Shown here piece after piece: positions 48,625-61,800 of a DNA stretch of 64,000 bases; positions within the stretch are counted from its first letter, which is position 1; each line of letters opens with the position of its first letter. Both the position numbers and the translations under genes were made by a program. Source of the DNA: Symsagittifera roscoffensis (lineage: Eukaryota > Xenacoelomorpha > Acoela > Convolutidae); assembly GCF_963678635.1 (NCBI RefSeq), contig NC_087066.1:18103275-18167274 (forward strand), given 5' to 3'. Under the pieces are notes generated by a model. The model saw nothing but the letters and a program-made list of their open reading frames with translations. It had not been told where the DNA came from and ran no database searches.

Positions 48625-48849
48625 TCAGAAAGCCGAAGATGCCTCAGCTTCTAAATCAGCCTTCCTTTGTGCCTTCGCCTCCATGAGGGCTTCTTTCTGC
48701 ATTTGTTCCAGTTTCTCCAAAGTGACACTTTTCATTGGAAGGATCTTTGGCTTACACAAAACATACTGTGCGATGTCTTCTACATGAGTGATGCCTACTG
48801 AAGGAGTAACTGGTTTTATGTCTAGTTTTGAAGTATGAGATTCAGACAT
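48625..48849 (-). CDS. BBIP1: BBSome-interacting protein 1 (BBIP10)
   Basis: BBIP1 is a very small subunit needed to assemble the BBSome, the coat complex that moves membrane proteins in and out of cilia. The 74-aa frame has the family signature VEDIAQYVLCKPKILPMKS followed by VTLEKLEQMQKEA, which I match to human VEDIMTMVLCKPKLLPLKS and LTLEKLEKMHQAA. The C-terminus is a charged Ala/Glu/Lys helix. Length is similar to human (about 92 aa). The coding region is one exon. The ATG lies five bases after a strong acceptor-like tgttttctag, so a non-coding 5' exon or a trans-spliced leader is likely. Same strand as PDCD10 and UNC79. Confidence 0.9.
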   Translation of the reverse strand: MSESHTSKLDIKPVTPSVGITHVEDIAQYVLCKPKILPMKSVTLEKLEQMQKEALMEAKAQRKADLEAEASSAF

Positions 48850-48991
48850 TCTATCTAGAAAACAGGCTAAACACGTCGTTTGAGAGCTAAAAAGCTTTCG
48901 GGAATTCTTGCCTTAGCAGAGTTGAGGTTCCCTATGGTAATGAAAAGGTTAACTCTTAGAAGCTAAAAATATTTCACAATTTTTCGCACTT

Positions 48992-50150
48992 ATGACACTT
49001 TCATTTTAACTTGCCACCCTACTAGCAAATGAATTTTAAATGAACTTAAAACAATCAAAAGTCGAAACGCGAAACATCAAACTTTAGTTTGAAACCAACT
49101 GTTTAGATTTTTCTTTAAGAAACGAAAGACAACACAAAACAATGATAGCCGGTTACTGTGCAAGTAGCACAGAATGTTCTGACCATAGTCTTGAAAATAA
49201 TTTTTAATATCAAAATGAGGTCGTTTGTTTGGCGTGGTGTGATAAAAATAGATCTGAACGAAAAACGAGAGCTTAGACATATTCGACAGTCATAGTAGAA
49301 TACGCAAATTGCAAAACATTTTTTGAACAAAAATTAGTAGAAAAAGAACCAAAACTAAAAAAAATTCAAAATATCACTTTTTTTGCAGTTTTTTTGAACT
49401 TTTTGGTTCCAAAAGGCGCTAAGGTACTCATGAAAACTAACTTTACTGTAGTGATGGTAGATTTGCGTGGAAAACAAAAAGAAAAAACTAAAACACACCC
49501 GAATACAACGTTTCTCCCCATTTTGCAAATGGTCGTAACAACAAAACAATCTGAATACTTTTGACACTTTCATTATTGGGGAGCTTAACTTGCCACCCTT
49601 CTAGCAAATGAATTTTAAATGAAATTAAAACAATCAAAAGTCGAAACGCGAAACATCAAACTTTAGTTTGAAACCAACTGTTTAGATTTTTCTTTAAGAA
49701 ACGAAAGACAACACAAAACAAGGATAGCCGGTTACTGTGCAAGTAGCACAGAATGTTCTGACCATAGTCTTGAAAATAATTTTTAATATCAAAATGAAGT
49801 CGTTTGTTTGGCTTGGTGTGATAAAAAAAGATCTGAACGAAAAACTAGAGCTTAGACATATTCGACAGTCATAGTATAATACGCAAATTGCAAAACATTT
49901 TTTGAACAAAAATTAGTAGAAAAAAAACCATAACTGTAAAAAAATTCAAAATATCACTTTTTTTGCGGTTTTTTTGAATTTTTGAAATTTTTGGTTCCAA
50001 AAGCCGCTAAGGTACTCATGAAAACTAACTTTACTGTAGTGATGGTAGATTTGCGTGGAAAACAAAAAGAAAAAACTAAAACACACCCGAATACAAAGTT
50101 TCTCCCCATTTTGCAAATGGTCAGAACAACAAAACAATCTGATAGGGTTT
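48992..50150 (+). repeat. 579-bp tandem duplication containing R2 sequence
   Basis: Two direct copies (about 48992-49560 and 49571-50150) are nearly identical over more than 500 bp. Shared landmarks include acttgccaccct.ctagcaa, aagtcgaaacgcgaaacat, gatagccggttactgtgcaa and tctccccattttgcaaatgg. The offset between gatagcc at 49144 and 49723 is 579 bp. The unit includes most of an R2 element plus an R1-like lead. It lies directly upstream of BBIP1. Confidence 0.85.
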
Positions 50151-50815
50151 TCCCGTCGCTTACTGACACTTAAAGACAGCCAAAAAAACGGCTGCAAAAA
50201 TGTTACCGAACAAAATAGTATTCTTTTCAATCAATTTTTCGATTTTCGAATTTGTAGAGTAATTGTGTGATGTTAAAACCTTTTGATTTCCAGATTCTTT
50301 TATGATCGACAATTTTTTTTCAAACCAACTCCATTTGAGAAAACGAAAAAAAAACATACAAATACTTTACGCCGCTGAGAAATTTTCAACTTGAAATCCA
50401 CTTTAAAAACAAAGCCAGTCAGGTTATTTCGCACTGCTAACATTTTTGTAATTTGCGACCATTTGGTAAATGACTTTATTCAGAACTTCAAAAAAAAATA
50501 AGGTCTAAATTGATTGCATTTTTTGAAAACTTTATAGAGCAAATTCATCAACCTAAGCATGCTTAGATTTCTGGAAACACTTTATGACTTGCGCGGTTGA
50601 CCATACTTAGACCGAAGCGAAAATATCGAAACAGTCCCTTTCGTACTGGTGTGAATATTTCGTATCCTCTAAGTAGCTCAATTAGTGACTTAAAATTATA
50701 GCTTAACAAAGCTGTCGTAAACCTATTTGTAGTTTTGAGAGAAAAGTCATATCTGAACGTAATTTTGCTGGTTGTTGAGCCTAATTGTTGTGATAAACTT
50801 ATAAAAAAAACTTCA
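50151..50815. other. Intergenic, nothing recognised
   Basis: AT-rich sequence between the tandem duplication and the decayed LINE. The 111-aa minus-strand frame at 50563-50898 has no family resemblance and probably overlaps the opposite strand of LINE sequence. Confidence 0.4.
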
Positions 50816-53800
50816 GAGACTATTGATGATGGATAATCAATTGGAGGAGAGTCAAATTGACATACATCAAACCGAAGAAAAACCAACTGTCCCTGCACTA
50901 AGGTTCAAAGACCACACACCAACTACACCAATGAGAAAAGGTGAAAAGCGACCGGAAACATTTCAACCCAATAGATTCCATACTAGAGGTAGAATATTTT
51001 TTAACAGACCATCTCCGACCCCAAAAAAACTGACGATGATAATACCAGACGCTGTGACTTAAAATAATGAGAGATTTAAAAATACTTTGAAGAAATGCTA
51101 ACCAAAGCCATGACAGAAACAAAACTCGATTAGGCAAAAAGGACAACTAAATTTGAAAACTATGTCTGAAAATAAAAATTTTTAAACTTATAATAGGCGA
51201 GAAAATAAACGCATAATTGGATTTTCTGAGTCAACTACGAAAAAAAACTAATTTGCGAAACGAGTGATACAACTATGGAAAGGGTGATTGATATTGCACA
51301 GAAAGTGGACCAGCTTAGATTCAAGCGCACTCTCGAAAACATATCGACTTCCCTGACATTTGCAAGGCCCGCGACCAATAATTGCAAGATTCACCTAAAG
51401 AACCTCAAAGATAGACCTTCTGAGAGTTTTTAAGATATAAAAAGAAGAATTTTTAACATAGATTTGAATTTAAAAGATATCGAAGTATTCGAAGATTTGA
51501 GGTTTAACAAAAGTGAAAAATTCCAACATGATGAAAGAGAATTCCAGAATTGCGAGTACATGGACAAAAGAGGCACCGTCTACTTCAAAATAGCGAGGAA
51601 GCCTTGAATAAAAATATCAAAGGACTAAACGAGGACGGACTTCAATTAAACTATCAACAGGCGGACCTGGAGTATTGTTTCGCAGCTATTTAACATCAGA
51701 AAAAGAAATGCCGGAGCCAAAATCGATTTACTGCCAATCAGTGTGCTTTATCATCTTAAAAAATACAGCGAAGAATTAAAAGCGCTTGTATACTGTCTGA
51801 AGTCACCACCAAAAATAATTGCAGTAAATGAAACATGGCTAGATAAGACGATGATGTAGACCTATATAATATAGACGGGTACATTGTAGCGTCTAAACAT
51901 AGGTCAATTACAGGAGGCCGAACTTCGCTAACCGAAGTAGAAGAAACTAAAGGCTGAGAGTGTCTACTCGATTATATCTTGATATAAGAACTTTGATGTG
52001 AGCCAAGAAAATTGATATACAACACACCAAGAAACAACAATTGGAGTTCGTCGAAAAATTAGATCAAGAATTTGTGCGTCTAAAAAAAGTAAAATATAAA
52101 ATCAATGTTTGTGGAGACATTTTTGTAGGCATACGAAAACAAAAGAAAACTACATTGAAATAAATTGCTGCATTTGAGTCAAATGAATTCAATCTGATAA
52201 AATCTGCTCCCACATCAGTTGAAAAAACTAGAACCCTGCTTGGATCATTTTATCACAAATGATCTGAACCACTAGACTTCGAGTGTATATCAACCCACCA
52301 GTATTTTACAGATCATTATCTTGTGCTTTTCAAGCTTAACAATTGCAGCTCTAGTCGTGGAAACGAAACGGTCTAAGTAAAATGTACATATTTTTTGCGA
52401 GTAGTCGAAAAGGTTCAGAACTTTAACTTCCGCTTCGTTTCTTTTTGCAGGAAATGGGCAAGTTAGCTATAAAAAGTAGGAGAGTTATAAGTACAAGGTT
52501 CTCTAATTTACACGATACCCTTATTAATGTTTCAAGTCAATTTGCTCCATTGATAAAAAAAGGATTTTAAAAAATCTAAAAATGCACACGATGGCCACCC
52601 AATGAAATAAAAAGTCACCACAGAGATAAATAAGCAACACTGCTTGATGGCTGACAACAAAAATCAAATCAATTGATGCAATAACAGTTAAAATTACTAA
52701 GAGTTAAGACGAGGGAAAAAACGGGTGCTAGAAGCGAACTTACTATACGACAAAATTTAAGAAGTGTATCGTTGACTCCATACAATGTTTGAAATTCCCA
52801 AGTTATATTAAGGGATGAAAAAAATAGCTTCTCAATATATCCTGAAAATGAAATAAAAACTATCATAAGTTCGCTGAAATTAAAAGCCTCAACAGGGCTT
52901 GATCATATAATAAATATTTTAAAAGCTACTGCTTACTCGATTGTACCAGGTGTAACAGTTCTGATCAATCAAGGCTTCCATCATGCGAGTTACATTTCCA
53001 AACAAACTTACCAGAGTAAAATTATTCCATTTCACAAGAACGGATCCACGCTACATTTAATTAATTACAGGTCAATAAATTTAATAATGACTTTAGGATG
53101 AAAAATATTCGAACGGGTAAGGCTTAACAGGGTTTTTGGAAAAATTCCATTTCAATTATTGTTACCAAATCAGATATAAAATGAAAAAAATCACAACTGA
53201 CGCTATAGTCGATGTAAATGGAAAAATGCCACTTTCCAATCCAAAATTGGTGCCATAAGTTTTTTGATCGCAAAAGCGTTCGATACCCACAATCATGAAG
53301 TTTTAATAAAGAAGTTGCAAAATAACGGATTTGTTGGTAATTGTCACCAATGGATTTGAGTTCTTTCTCTAATCGCGGGCAATAGGTTGAAATATTTGAT
53401 GAAAGGTCCAATTTGCGAAATGTAGACTGCGGTGTAGCCCAAGGACCCATTTTAGGTTGATTACTTTTTCTTTTATTTGTTAATTATATGCCGATCATGG
53501 TCAAAAATTCGAATGTGTATTTATTTGCTGATGAAACAAAATTGATAGCAATGTATCGATCCACCAACCAACCGAATGATCATTTAAATGCTGTTGCTCA
53601 GTGACTTGTTGCTAATAGACTTTCGCTATAAATGAAAAAAATACGATTCAAATTAAATTTACGAGGAAAAGCGCGTCTAAACAATTTCTTATAAAAAGCC
53701 TAATTAAAACCCGAAAAATATTGGAAAAAATTGATACAAAATCAGCATTCTCTCAACACATTGATTATATCAGCAACAAGTTACAAAAAATATGTTGAAT

Positions 53801-54360
53801 CATTGCCAAGACAAGGCAATATATGCCTAGCTCTGCTATGTTTTTTTATTATGAATCAAATATTAGGTCTAATATCCATTCGGGGAACCTTTGTGTATGA
53901 TTGCACAAATTTCTAAGTTTTAGAACCACTTGGTGTTCTACAAAAAAGGTTTATCTGGTTAATTTCTTGTCAGAAAAAAATGGGAAAGCGTTTCTGATAT
54001 AATTTTAAAAAAAACGTTTTGACAGACAACGAATAGTTCATAAACGAGTTAATGAAATGATTACTGATATCGCTATCAAACCTTTCAACTTTTGAGCGAT
54101 ATCAGTAAAAATACCAAAAATTTTTCTTCACGACCTTCGATAATTTGGTCAAAAAACAAAATCCAAAAAAAATTAATAAAAAAAAGTATTCCCAATTATG
54201 AAAACACCCTTCAACTTATCCGGGAACAACTTTTCAATATTTTTCACGAAAATAGGAATAGGCCAATTGATTCTCAGTCATCTACCACAAAACATGTGCT
54301 CGGTTTCATACAATACTTTGATACATTTAAGAAAATCATGAGCTAACAAAATCAAATTTT
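50816..54360 (+). pseudogene. Decayed non-LTR retrotransposon
   Basis: Read across many frames, the order is: a basic Pro/Arg-rich ORF1-like start at 50823-51062 (KRPETFQPNRFHTRGR); an ORF1-like coiled/charged segment at about 51262-51605 (NISTSLTFARPATNNCKIHL); endonuclease remnants (IIAVNETWLDK at about 51815, NVCGDI at about 52110); and RT remnants at about 52850-53560 (SSLKLKASTGLDHI, KIIPFHKNG, LINYRSINLI, IAKAFDTHNHEVLIKKL). It has many stops and shifts. It is broadly the same type as the LINE at 35.3 kb but far older. Confidence 0.75.
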
Positions 54361-54589
54361 GATTCAATTTCTCGAATCTACAACTTGATTGTATGATTTT
54401 CGTATATTCTTTTGATCAGAACCCGGAGTTAAATACTACCAGGCCATTTGGAGCTGCATATCTATGCGTAAAAATATGAAGAACCAAATCTTCGTAGTTC
54501 TCTAGAAATCAAGATACTTGAACTGAGCACGGTAATTTTAGCTGTAGTTGAGGAATAAAAAACAGCTAAATTGCTCAAACAACTAACGT

Positions 54590-54925
54590 TACTAGTGTAA
54601 AATTAAATTTCTATGTTTTCATTAAGGCTATTGTAAGCTTTTAAACCATTAGAATGCGCTATTGCAAGCCTTCAGGCTCACTTTATTCGCTTAAGTTAGG
54701 ACGAAAAATCAAAAACTTCAAACCGGTTTTTCTCGACACTGTGAAAACATTAAAAAAACTTTTAATGTCGTTCCAATCTCAATTGCACGGGCTTTCATAT
54801 GATATATCACTTAACTCTCTCCGATGATTATTTGTGATAGCTGATTTTGCGTGGAAAACAAATTAAAACACACCCGAATACAAAGTTCCTCTATATTAAT
54901 CAAATAGTCGGAACAGTTATAAAGC
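54590..54925 (+). repeat. Dispersed repeat R2 fragment
   Basis: Contains aaaccggtttttctcgacac, gatatatcacttaac, gattttgcgtggaaaac and cccgaatacaaagttcctc..tagtcggaac, in the order seen at 32616-32985 and 42500-42755. Confidence 0.65.
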
Positions 54926-55027
54926 CAAAAATTTAATATACTGAGTTCGAAAACATCTGAAAAATTTTTTTTATGATTTTTTATGTTGTATAAAATAAAT
55001 AAATCTTAGTTCGGCTCGTGTCATGAA

Positions 55028-55385
55028 TTCGACAGAGGGGAGCTGCGCTTCGCAAATTCAAGCAAAAACACGGCCCAAAACAGCTCTATAAAGTGCAATA
55101 AGCATTAAAATAAAAACGGCTTGACATAGTATAAATTCGGTTACGTCTCGGCTACGACCTAGAGCTTATGAGTCTCACGCACTAACCACTCAGCCACGGA
55201 CGCTTAAGAAATCACAAACACTAGCCGCAAAAAAGCACAGAAAAGATGCTATGAAGTTCCAATGTTACAGATCGCAGGAGTGCCACCAAATAAGTGAATA
55301 CTTTTGTTTGTGAGCTAGGTTAGAAAAAAGGAGGTTCGTACTAATACACTAACGCTCGCCAGCTCGCTAGTGAAAATATGCATCA
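55028..55385 (-). mobile_element. tRNA-derived SINE, family A
   Basis: Full-length copy. The body is cttcgcaaattcaagcaaa and agctctataaagtgcaataa. On the minus strand, the tRNA-like head at 55141-55204 has a box A region (GTGGCTGAGTGGTTAGTGC) and a box B region (GGTCGTAGCC). The 3' part is gccaccaaataagtg and ggttcgtactaatacac. Nearly collinear with 61038-61375. Confidence 0.8.
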
Positions 55386-55889
55386 ACCGTGTTAACTTTT
55401 TACTAACCGACAGTTAACGCATATGCTAACAAAAAGCTAATTCAGTCTACAGCTTAATGGTGTCATCAAAAGTAGTGCATCATAAGTAGCACTTGTTGAG
55501 ATTTACAAATTAAGTTGGAAAAAAGTAGCCTTGCAGTATCACACTACACTTTGCATGTGTAATACATATCTGAATAGACCAAAGCCCAGAAACCTAGTAG
55601 CGGAGGAAGCACAGTTTTCACTAATAGCTTATAAAACACATTAGGACAAAATCTCAAATTAAATCGCTTCAAGACTATTATTTTTCTGTTCTGAAGTAAT
55701 AATAAACTTTAGCTTAAAACAATTTCAAAGAATAGAGCCTCAACAGGTAGTTTGAACAAATTAAGAGCTTTACAAAAATAAAGTAGCGTAAATAACTACA
55801 TCATTTCAAAGGATATTTGTGGAGAGTTAGTTTCATTATATGAATTATTCGTTAGGAGAGGATTAATTGATATTAATTTATCTAATTCA
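55386..55889. other. Downstream region of SREBF, nothing recognised
   Basis: AT-rich 3' flank of the SREBF gene. No exact AATAAA hexamer was found on the gene strand within about 290 nt of the stop. Confidence 0.4.
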
Positions 55890-58800
55890 TCAAATGGGTG
55901 GAACGGCTTGCATACGAAGCGCATTTCTGGCAGCTTTGAGACGCCGTTTTACATAAACAGGAACCATTTTCTCCCAGAACACATAATCCATACTACTGTT
56001 GTTTTTATAACACAGCGCAGATACGGCAATCGATTGTTGATTGTTTGTTGCTCCGGTTGCATTCCTGATTTCGTCAGCTGTCGTCAGCGCGTTTGATGCA
56101 TCTGACAGGCTTTTTATGTTAATTACCACAGCTTTTTTCATCATGTGACTGACAGTTTCATAGAAGTAGCACTAAAACAATTCCAACTTCGTCGACAAAA
56201 CATTGGAAGGCTGCCCGACACTAGTTTATAAATAGTTTATGTTATCAAAAATATTCAACTAAAATTCTACTCGGCTAAATATGCAAGTTCTTCGGCGAAA
56301 ATTTTGAAATTTTTCAAGTAAGTTACAGACGTTGTCGGAATCGCAGAGGGCGTCCCGTTTTTCAGTGGATGATTTGCTTTTTCCAGTTACCTTTTCTTTC
56401 GCAGGATGGTAGACGTTAGTGATGCTCTTCAGCACTTTCAGATCTCCTTTATAAGCCTCAAGCACCTTCGACAGTTGTTCGCCATCCTGGTCATTCAGAT
56501 ACAACATGGACTCCCACAGTTCCTTCCTCGTGGCCAAAAGAACGTCCCCACAAAACACCAGGGCCAGCTGAAATGGGATACCAAACATTATTGTTCCGAC
56601 CACTACACGAAGTGTTAAGGAACTGTATGCTAGGCATGGTTTTTGCTCTCAATTTCGACCCAAAGAAACCCCACAGAGGATCAAAAGTGGTATCATATTT
56701 TCTGATAATTGACCGCTTACAGTTCTGAGTTTTGTATCGTTCAAGTATATAGATGGCTCCGATGTCTCCTTCACAGCTTCCGCGAGTAGAGCAGACGCCT
56801 TGTCACACATGGCAACAATTGAGTCGTGCGAGGACCCATCTCTGCTCTCTAGGAGAATCCTCCTCGCAATCACACTGGTCTGCACTGCCGCTGCCAACGA
56901 ACTACTGGAACACAAAGACAGCAAAATTGGTAGACTTACACTTATAAATAGACACTGAAGAGCATTATGTAAACAATAACAATGTTCCAATTCTACCTGC
57001 TTTATGGAGAATTATCTATACTAGAATTCTTGTCAAACATTGCGCAACATCCCGTTTTTTAAATAAATATCAATAAATGCTATGAAAACGCTGACAAATG
57101 TTCATTTCAATTTCAGAAAGAACTCAAGATCTAAACTGCAACTTCAGCTCTACAATTTAAGTAGGAACATAATTAATTCAAAATTATTTGCTTCTAAATT
57201 CTAAAATCAAAATTGGAAGTTTTAGAAAATGAACAAATAATACTTACTCCAGTTTCTTGAGCTGTGATGGCATATCCTCCACCAAAACTCCCATTGTCTG
57301 GTTACTCGCCACATGGTCATCCCCCCCACACTGGAACCACTGTTGCGCCTGGACAGCATTCACAATGGATGCCCACCAGAAGGAGATGCAGTCGTTGAGA
57401 GGCTTGCCCGAAGAGGAGTTCTGAGACTCATACCTCTGCTTCTTCTTGTTGCCGAGGGATAGACTCGAATCCAGGATAGGCTCGCTATTCAAGCACAAAC
57501 ATTATATATCGCCATTATATCTCCCACTCCAATAAACTAAGATACCAAAGAAACTGAAACAACCAGCCACCACTTTCAAATGATAAGCACCTCAAAACAG
57601 TAAGAGAAAAAATTCGAAACACTTCAACTATAATCTACAATGAAATCGATCCTGTTTTTATCTGAAGAAATTGTTCGAAAGTTTAAAACCAAGTTACCAA
57701 CCTGTTGCGACTTGGGAGCGATCCACCTTTTTGGGTCGAAGGAGATGACAAGCAGTTGGAATTCCTCTTGAAGCCACACACTGCCATTGTGTTGTGCAGG
57801 GCCACACTCCTGGACGGAACCTCTATACAACCACTAAAACAGTTGTATTCTTTTAACTAGAACACGATTACAAAATGACGAACAATATAGTTTAAGTGGG
57901 ATACAAAATAGGATATTTGAGGTACAGCCTTATTCCTCGCCACTTTATAGAAACTTCCAGAAGCTATCAAATGTGATATTACAGAAGATCCGTCAAAACT
58001 GAGATATTTTCCAGATATTTTGGATGAAATGCAAATTCAGAAAGTTTTCGACATAAAAAAGATCGGCTTCATTGGAATGCTTCACAAAATGTTTTTCGCT
58101 TACGTCTGTAGAGGCAGTATGGTCGCATGCAGAGCGCCAGTCAATAAATGCTGTCTGTAATGTTGTGACAGGCATTCAAGAGGGTCATGTCTCAAATAGG
58201 AAGCACAAGAGGTGAATATACTCGGAAAACTCCTAGGAATACACCATTTATCCTGGGCAACACCATCGCTGCTTCCCGAATCAAATAAAAAGCCTTGGAA
58301 TACATAGTCAGAGCTGTCTCCGTTGACGCCATGGAAGAAGTCGTTGCCAGAGGGACTAAGAAGCCAGTCCAATTTGGCGGGAAGGGAGACTCCGATCGAG
58401 TGCCGGCGGCCGTAATAACATAGACCACGCTGAAACGCAATGAAACAAAATATGCTATCGCTTTCTCATCTCCATAAAAAATGGCTCTTTCTCTTCCCCC
58501 TTGCACATTGTGAGCTTAAATTTCACAAATGAAATCTCGCAGGTGGGAAGGAAAAAGAGCACGAAGAATTCCATCAGGTGAGAAAATACTTTTGCCTTCA
58601 CCGGCACTGTAGCCTTCACCTTCGCTTAAATGACTCTCGACATCCTCTTCAAGTCGGAAAGGAGCTATAAATGAACTTGAGCCCGTTTCGCCTTGCCTCA
58701 AAAGTGAAGGCTCAGTTGTTGAATAAATTGCATGAATCATGGCACAAAGCAAATTCAAGCAGCGATAAGTATAGAAATAGACGAGCGACATGATGCTATC

Positions 58801-61800
58801 GTTTAATCAGTATAGAGTTTTGTTTCATTCGGTATTTCTCAGCAGTGAAAATTAAAATTACAAGTACCATGATATGATAAATTTCTCATTTGTTGACAAA
58901 ACATAAACGATCAGAATCGAGTAAATACTTCTGCTTATGTGTAGTTTCACTAGCAATTCTTCATATATCTTTGAATCTGGCTGCTATAAAACCAGCATTA
59001 AAGCAACCCAAGAGTTTAGTCGTCTGATATTGGTTTAAAAAATGGTTTGGCTAAACCAATTTGGCAAAATACAGGTCTTTTTTAACTAATGAAAACTGGG
59101 CCATATATTAGCTTTCCAGGGTGCATTTGAATCCAAGGAAAGGCCAAGGAATTAATCTTTTTTTCAAAGCTAATCCAAACCTTCAATCAGTCGTGTTTCA
59201 TCGATTGATAATAATCAATTTTTTGGTAATTTAATACAATTTGAGGTTTAACCCAATAACTCCTATAAATAGCTCTCCCCCCAATCAATTTAAAAGAATA
59301 CAACATGGATTTTTTATGAACTAAAACTGAGAATAGCCTATATTCATTCAAATTAAGCGTTTTACTGAAAAAAATGAATTGAAACGTCAATCTAAGCGAT
59401 TACCGGTATAAAATTGCAAACTCGTACACAAAAACGTAGAAACCAATTTTATTTACGCGATTTCATGAAATGCATGTTTTATACAGCATCAATTTTCATA
59501 TTTAATATATGCTTGGGAAGGGCATTCTAGGGTAGGTCATTAAAGGGGGGGGGGGGGGGGGAGAAAGATTGTACGGTTGATCCCAATTTGATAACGTCCG
59601 CCAAAATTCGCATTCCGAAAACTTTTGAAGGTTGCATCATTTACTATGAATTAGAAAAAGTTAAAAGCAAAACTGGTTAAACCGATTTGGTTAAAAATAT
59701 TTTAATTAGTTAAGTTAAAAAATCAGTTTTACTTTTTTTGATTGAACATCACTGCTCTTCATGAAACAATTTATTAATTGTATTTTATGTCCTTTTTCGA
59801 TCAGACATCTACAATTATTTCATTGACGCACGCACTTAGTCAAAACACATTAACTGATCCGCCAAAAAAAAATAAAAATTCGAGATTTTTATAAAATCCT
59901 GAGACTTCAAACACATATACAGATTTCAATCGCATTTACAAACAAGAAACATTACAATTAACCACTTGCAGCCAAGATTCCGATACTAAAAAAATATCTG
60001 TATTGAGAAGTGATAGAAATTTTTCCGTTTTTGGACTAAAATAAACGAAATTGGATGAGCAACTTAGCTCCTATCTTAATTCAGTTTCAATTCTTTGTTA
60101 CTTTGGTGATTTCTAATACCCACTCTTGTCCACTAATTCAATTACTTCCGAACTACAAAAAAAAAGGATTTTGAGAGAACAAAAGTTTGCGATACAGCGT
60201 AAGAAATGATGCAGAATCCACTACGTGAAAAAATTCACACCAAAAAACATGTACTAAAGCTTCATGAGTTTTCCTCGAAAAGTGAGGTATAGACAGCGTC
60301 AAATATGAAAATCGTTAAAACGAAAAGAGAATTACAAAAAAATTGAGCTACCAATTTTTCACCCTTCTGAAGCATAAAAACCTGATTTCGAACGACGCAA
60401 TTAAAAATTAAGCTGATATCACTTATTTATTAAGCTGAACAAAAGCACGCAAAATAAGGATATCAAGCCGATATCACAATTGCCGAAACGAAAAAAAAAA
60501 CATTACAGAAAATCGGAGGTCGCAAATCACAGCAACGAATCAAAACTCCTTTAATTTCTGGCACAACTTGCTTCAACCAGAAAAAAGGAAATTGAGCCAA
60601 CAAAAAACAAGCAGACGAACAGGAGTCCAATAACATAATTTCTCCCAAACCCTTTTTTATAGAAAAAAATCTTCTGGCTACAATGAAAACCATTACTTTT
60701 GCCATCTCAAGCATGGATGTTACATGTACACTGAACAGGTAACGTTCGTTTGTCAATCCTGATATACTTATGAAGTAAGCAGAGCCAAGTCTTTCAGTGG
60801 TTCAGTTAAAAATGTTCTAATCTAAAATATCTATACTCCGATTTGATATCACTTGCTAATCACCGACGTAATTATAGCCAACAGACAAATCAAACGTGTT
60901 AATAACTCAGAAAAACCAAGAAAAAAAATCCCTTATTTAACATTGACGAATGTAGAATGATTCGTGAATAGTCACTTTTCATGCTGATTTATTTTAGCTG
61001 AAGTTTGCATTAAACAAAATTTGATTCTTCATTGTAACACAGAGGCGAAACTTCGCTTCGCCAACACAAGCGAGAACAAGAAAAAAGCAACTCTATAAAG
61101 TGCAATAAGAAAAATTAGAATAAGCAATGAATTAGTAAAAATTAAATTAGCCTCGCGATTCGAACCTGCGACCTAGAGATTAACAGTCTCACACATTAAC
61201 CACTTAGTCACGGACACTCAAAAGGTACCAAACACTAGCCACAAGAAATCAGAGAACAGATGCTACCGTGAAACTTCCAAATAAGTGAACAGTTGTAAAG
61301 AACACTTTTATGTGCGAGTTAGGTTAGAAAAAAAAGGTTGGTAACAATAATTTACGCTGATCGCCATTGAAAATAAAATTAAAGGCAGAAAAACTATTGT
61401 TAAATTGTACTAGACGAAATTTTAGTACCTCCCGCATTAACATAAAAAGCAGACTTAATTCAAGTTTTTTTTTTCTGGAAACAATCGTTTTTTTTTTTTC
61501 GTTTTTTTTTTCGGAAAACCGGCTATTTTGTTTATGAAACTGAAACAAGAAAAGTAACTAGTTAGAATACGTTGACTTACAGAAAGGAAGCTGACTGGCT
61601 TTCTGAACTTGAACCGGAGTCCGATGGCACAGTTGAACACTATCTCGACGAGCTGCACTTTACTCATTATGGGATATGCAAAGTCGCTCATCGTTAGAGC
61701 AGTCAGGCCATACAGTGTACCACACAGCTTATTATCAGGTACACAACCTTAAGCCAAGACATGTATAAGAAACGAGGTAATAATCATTATTCACGTTAAA

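Larger units (their letters stand above)
58430..61580. other. SREBF intron with SINE and small ORF
   Basis: 3.15-kb intron between the exons ending KPVSFLS and starting RGLCYYGRRHS. It contains a small minus-strand ORF (58516-58791), a 16-base G run near 59546-59561, and a family A SINE (61038-61375). Exons on both sides are phase 0 and align without a gap to human SREBP, so no exon is missing. Confidence 0.6.

Noticed and set aside
48850-55889. Search for host genes between BBIP1 and SREBF
   Set aside because: Only repeats and a decayed LINE were found. Open frames there are fragments of those elements.
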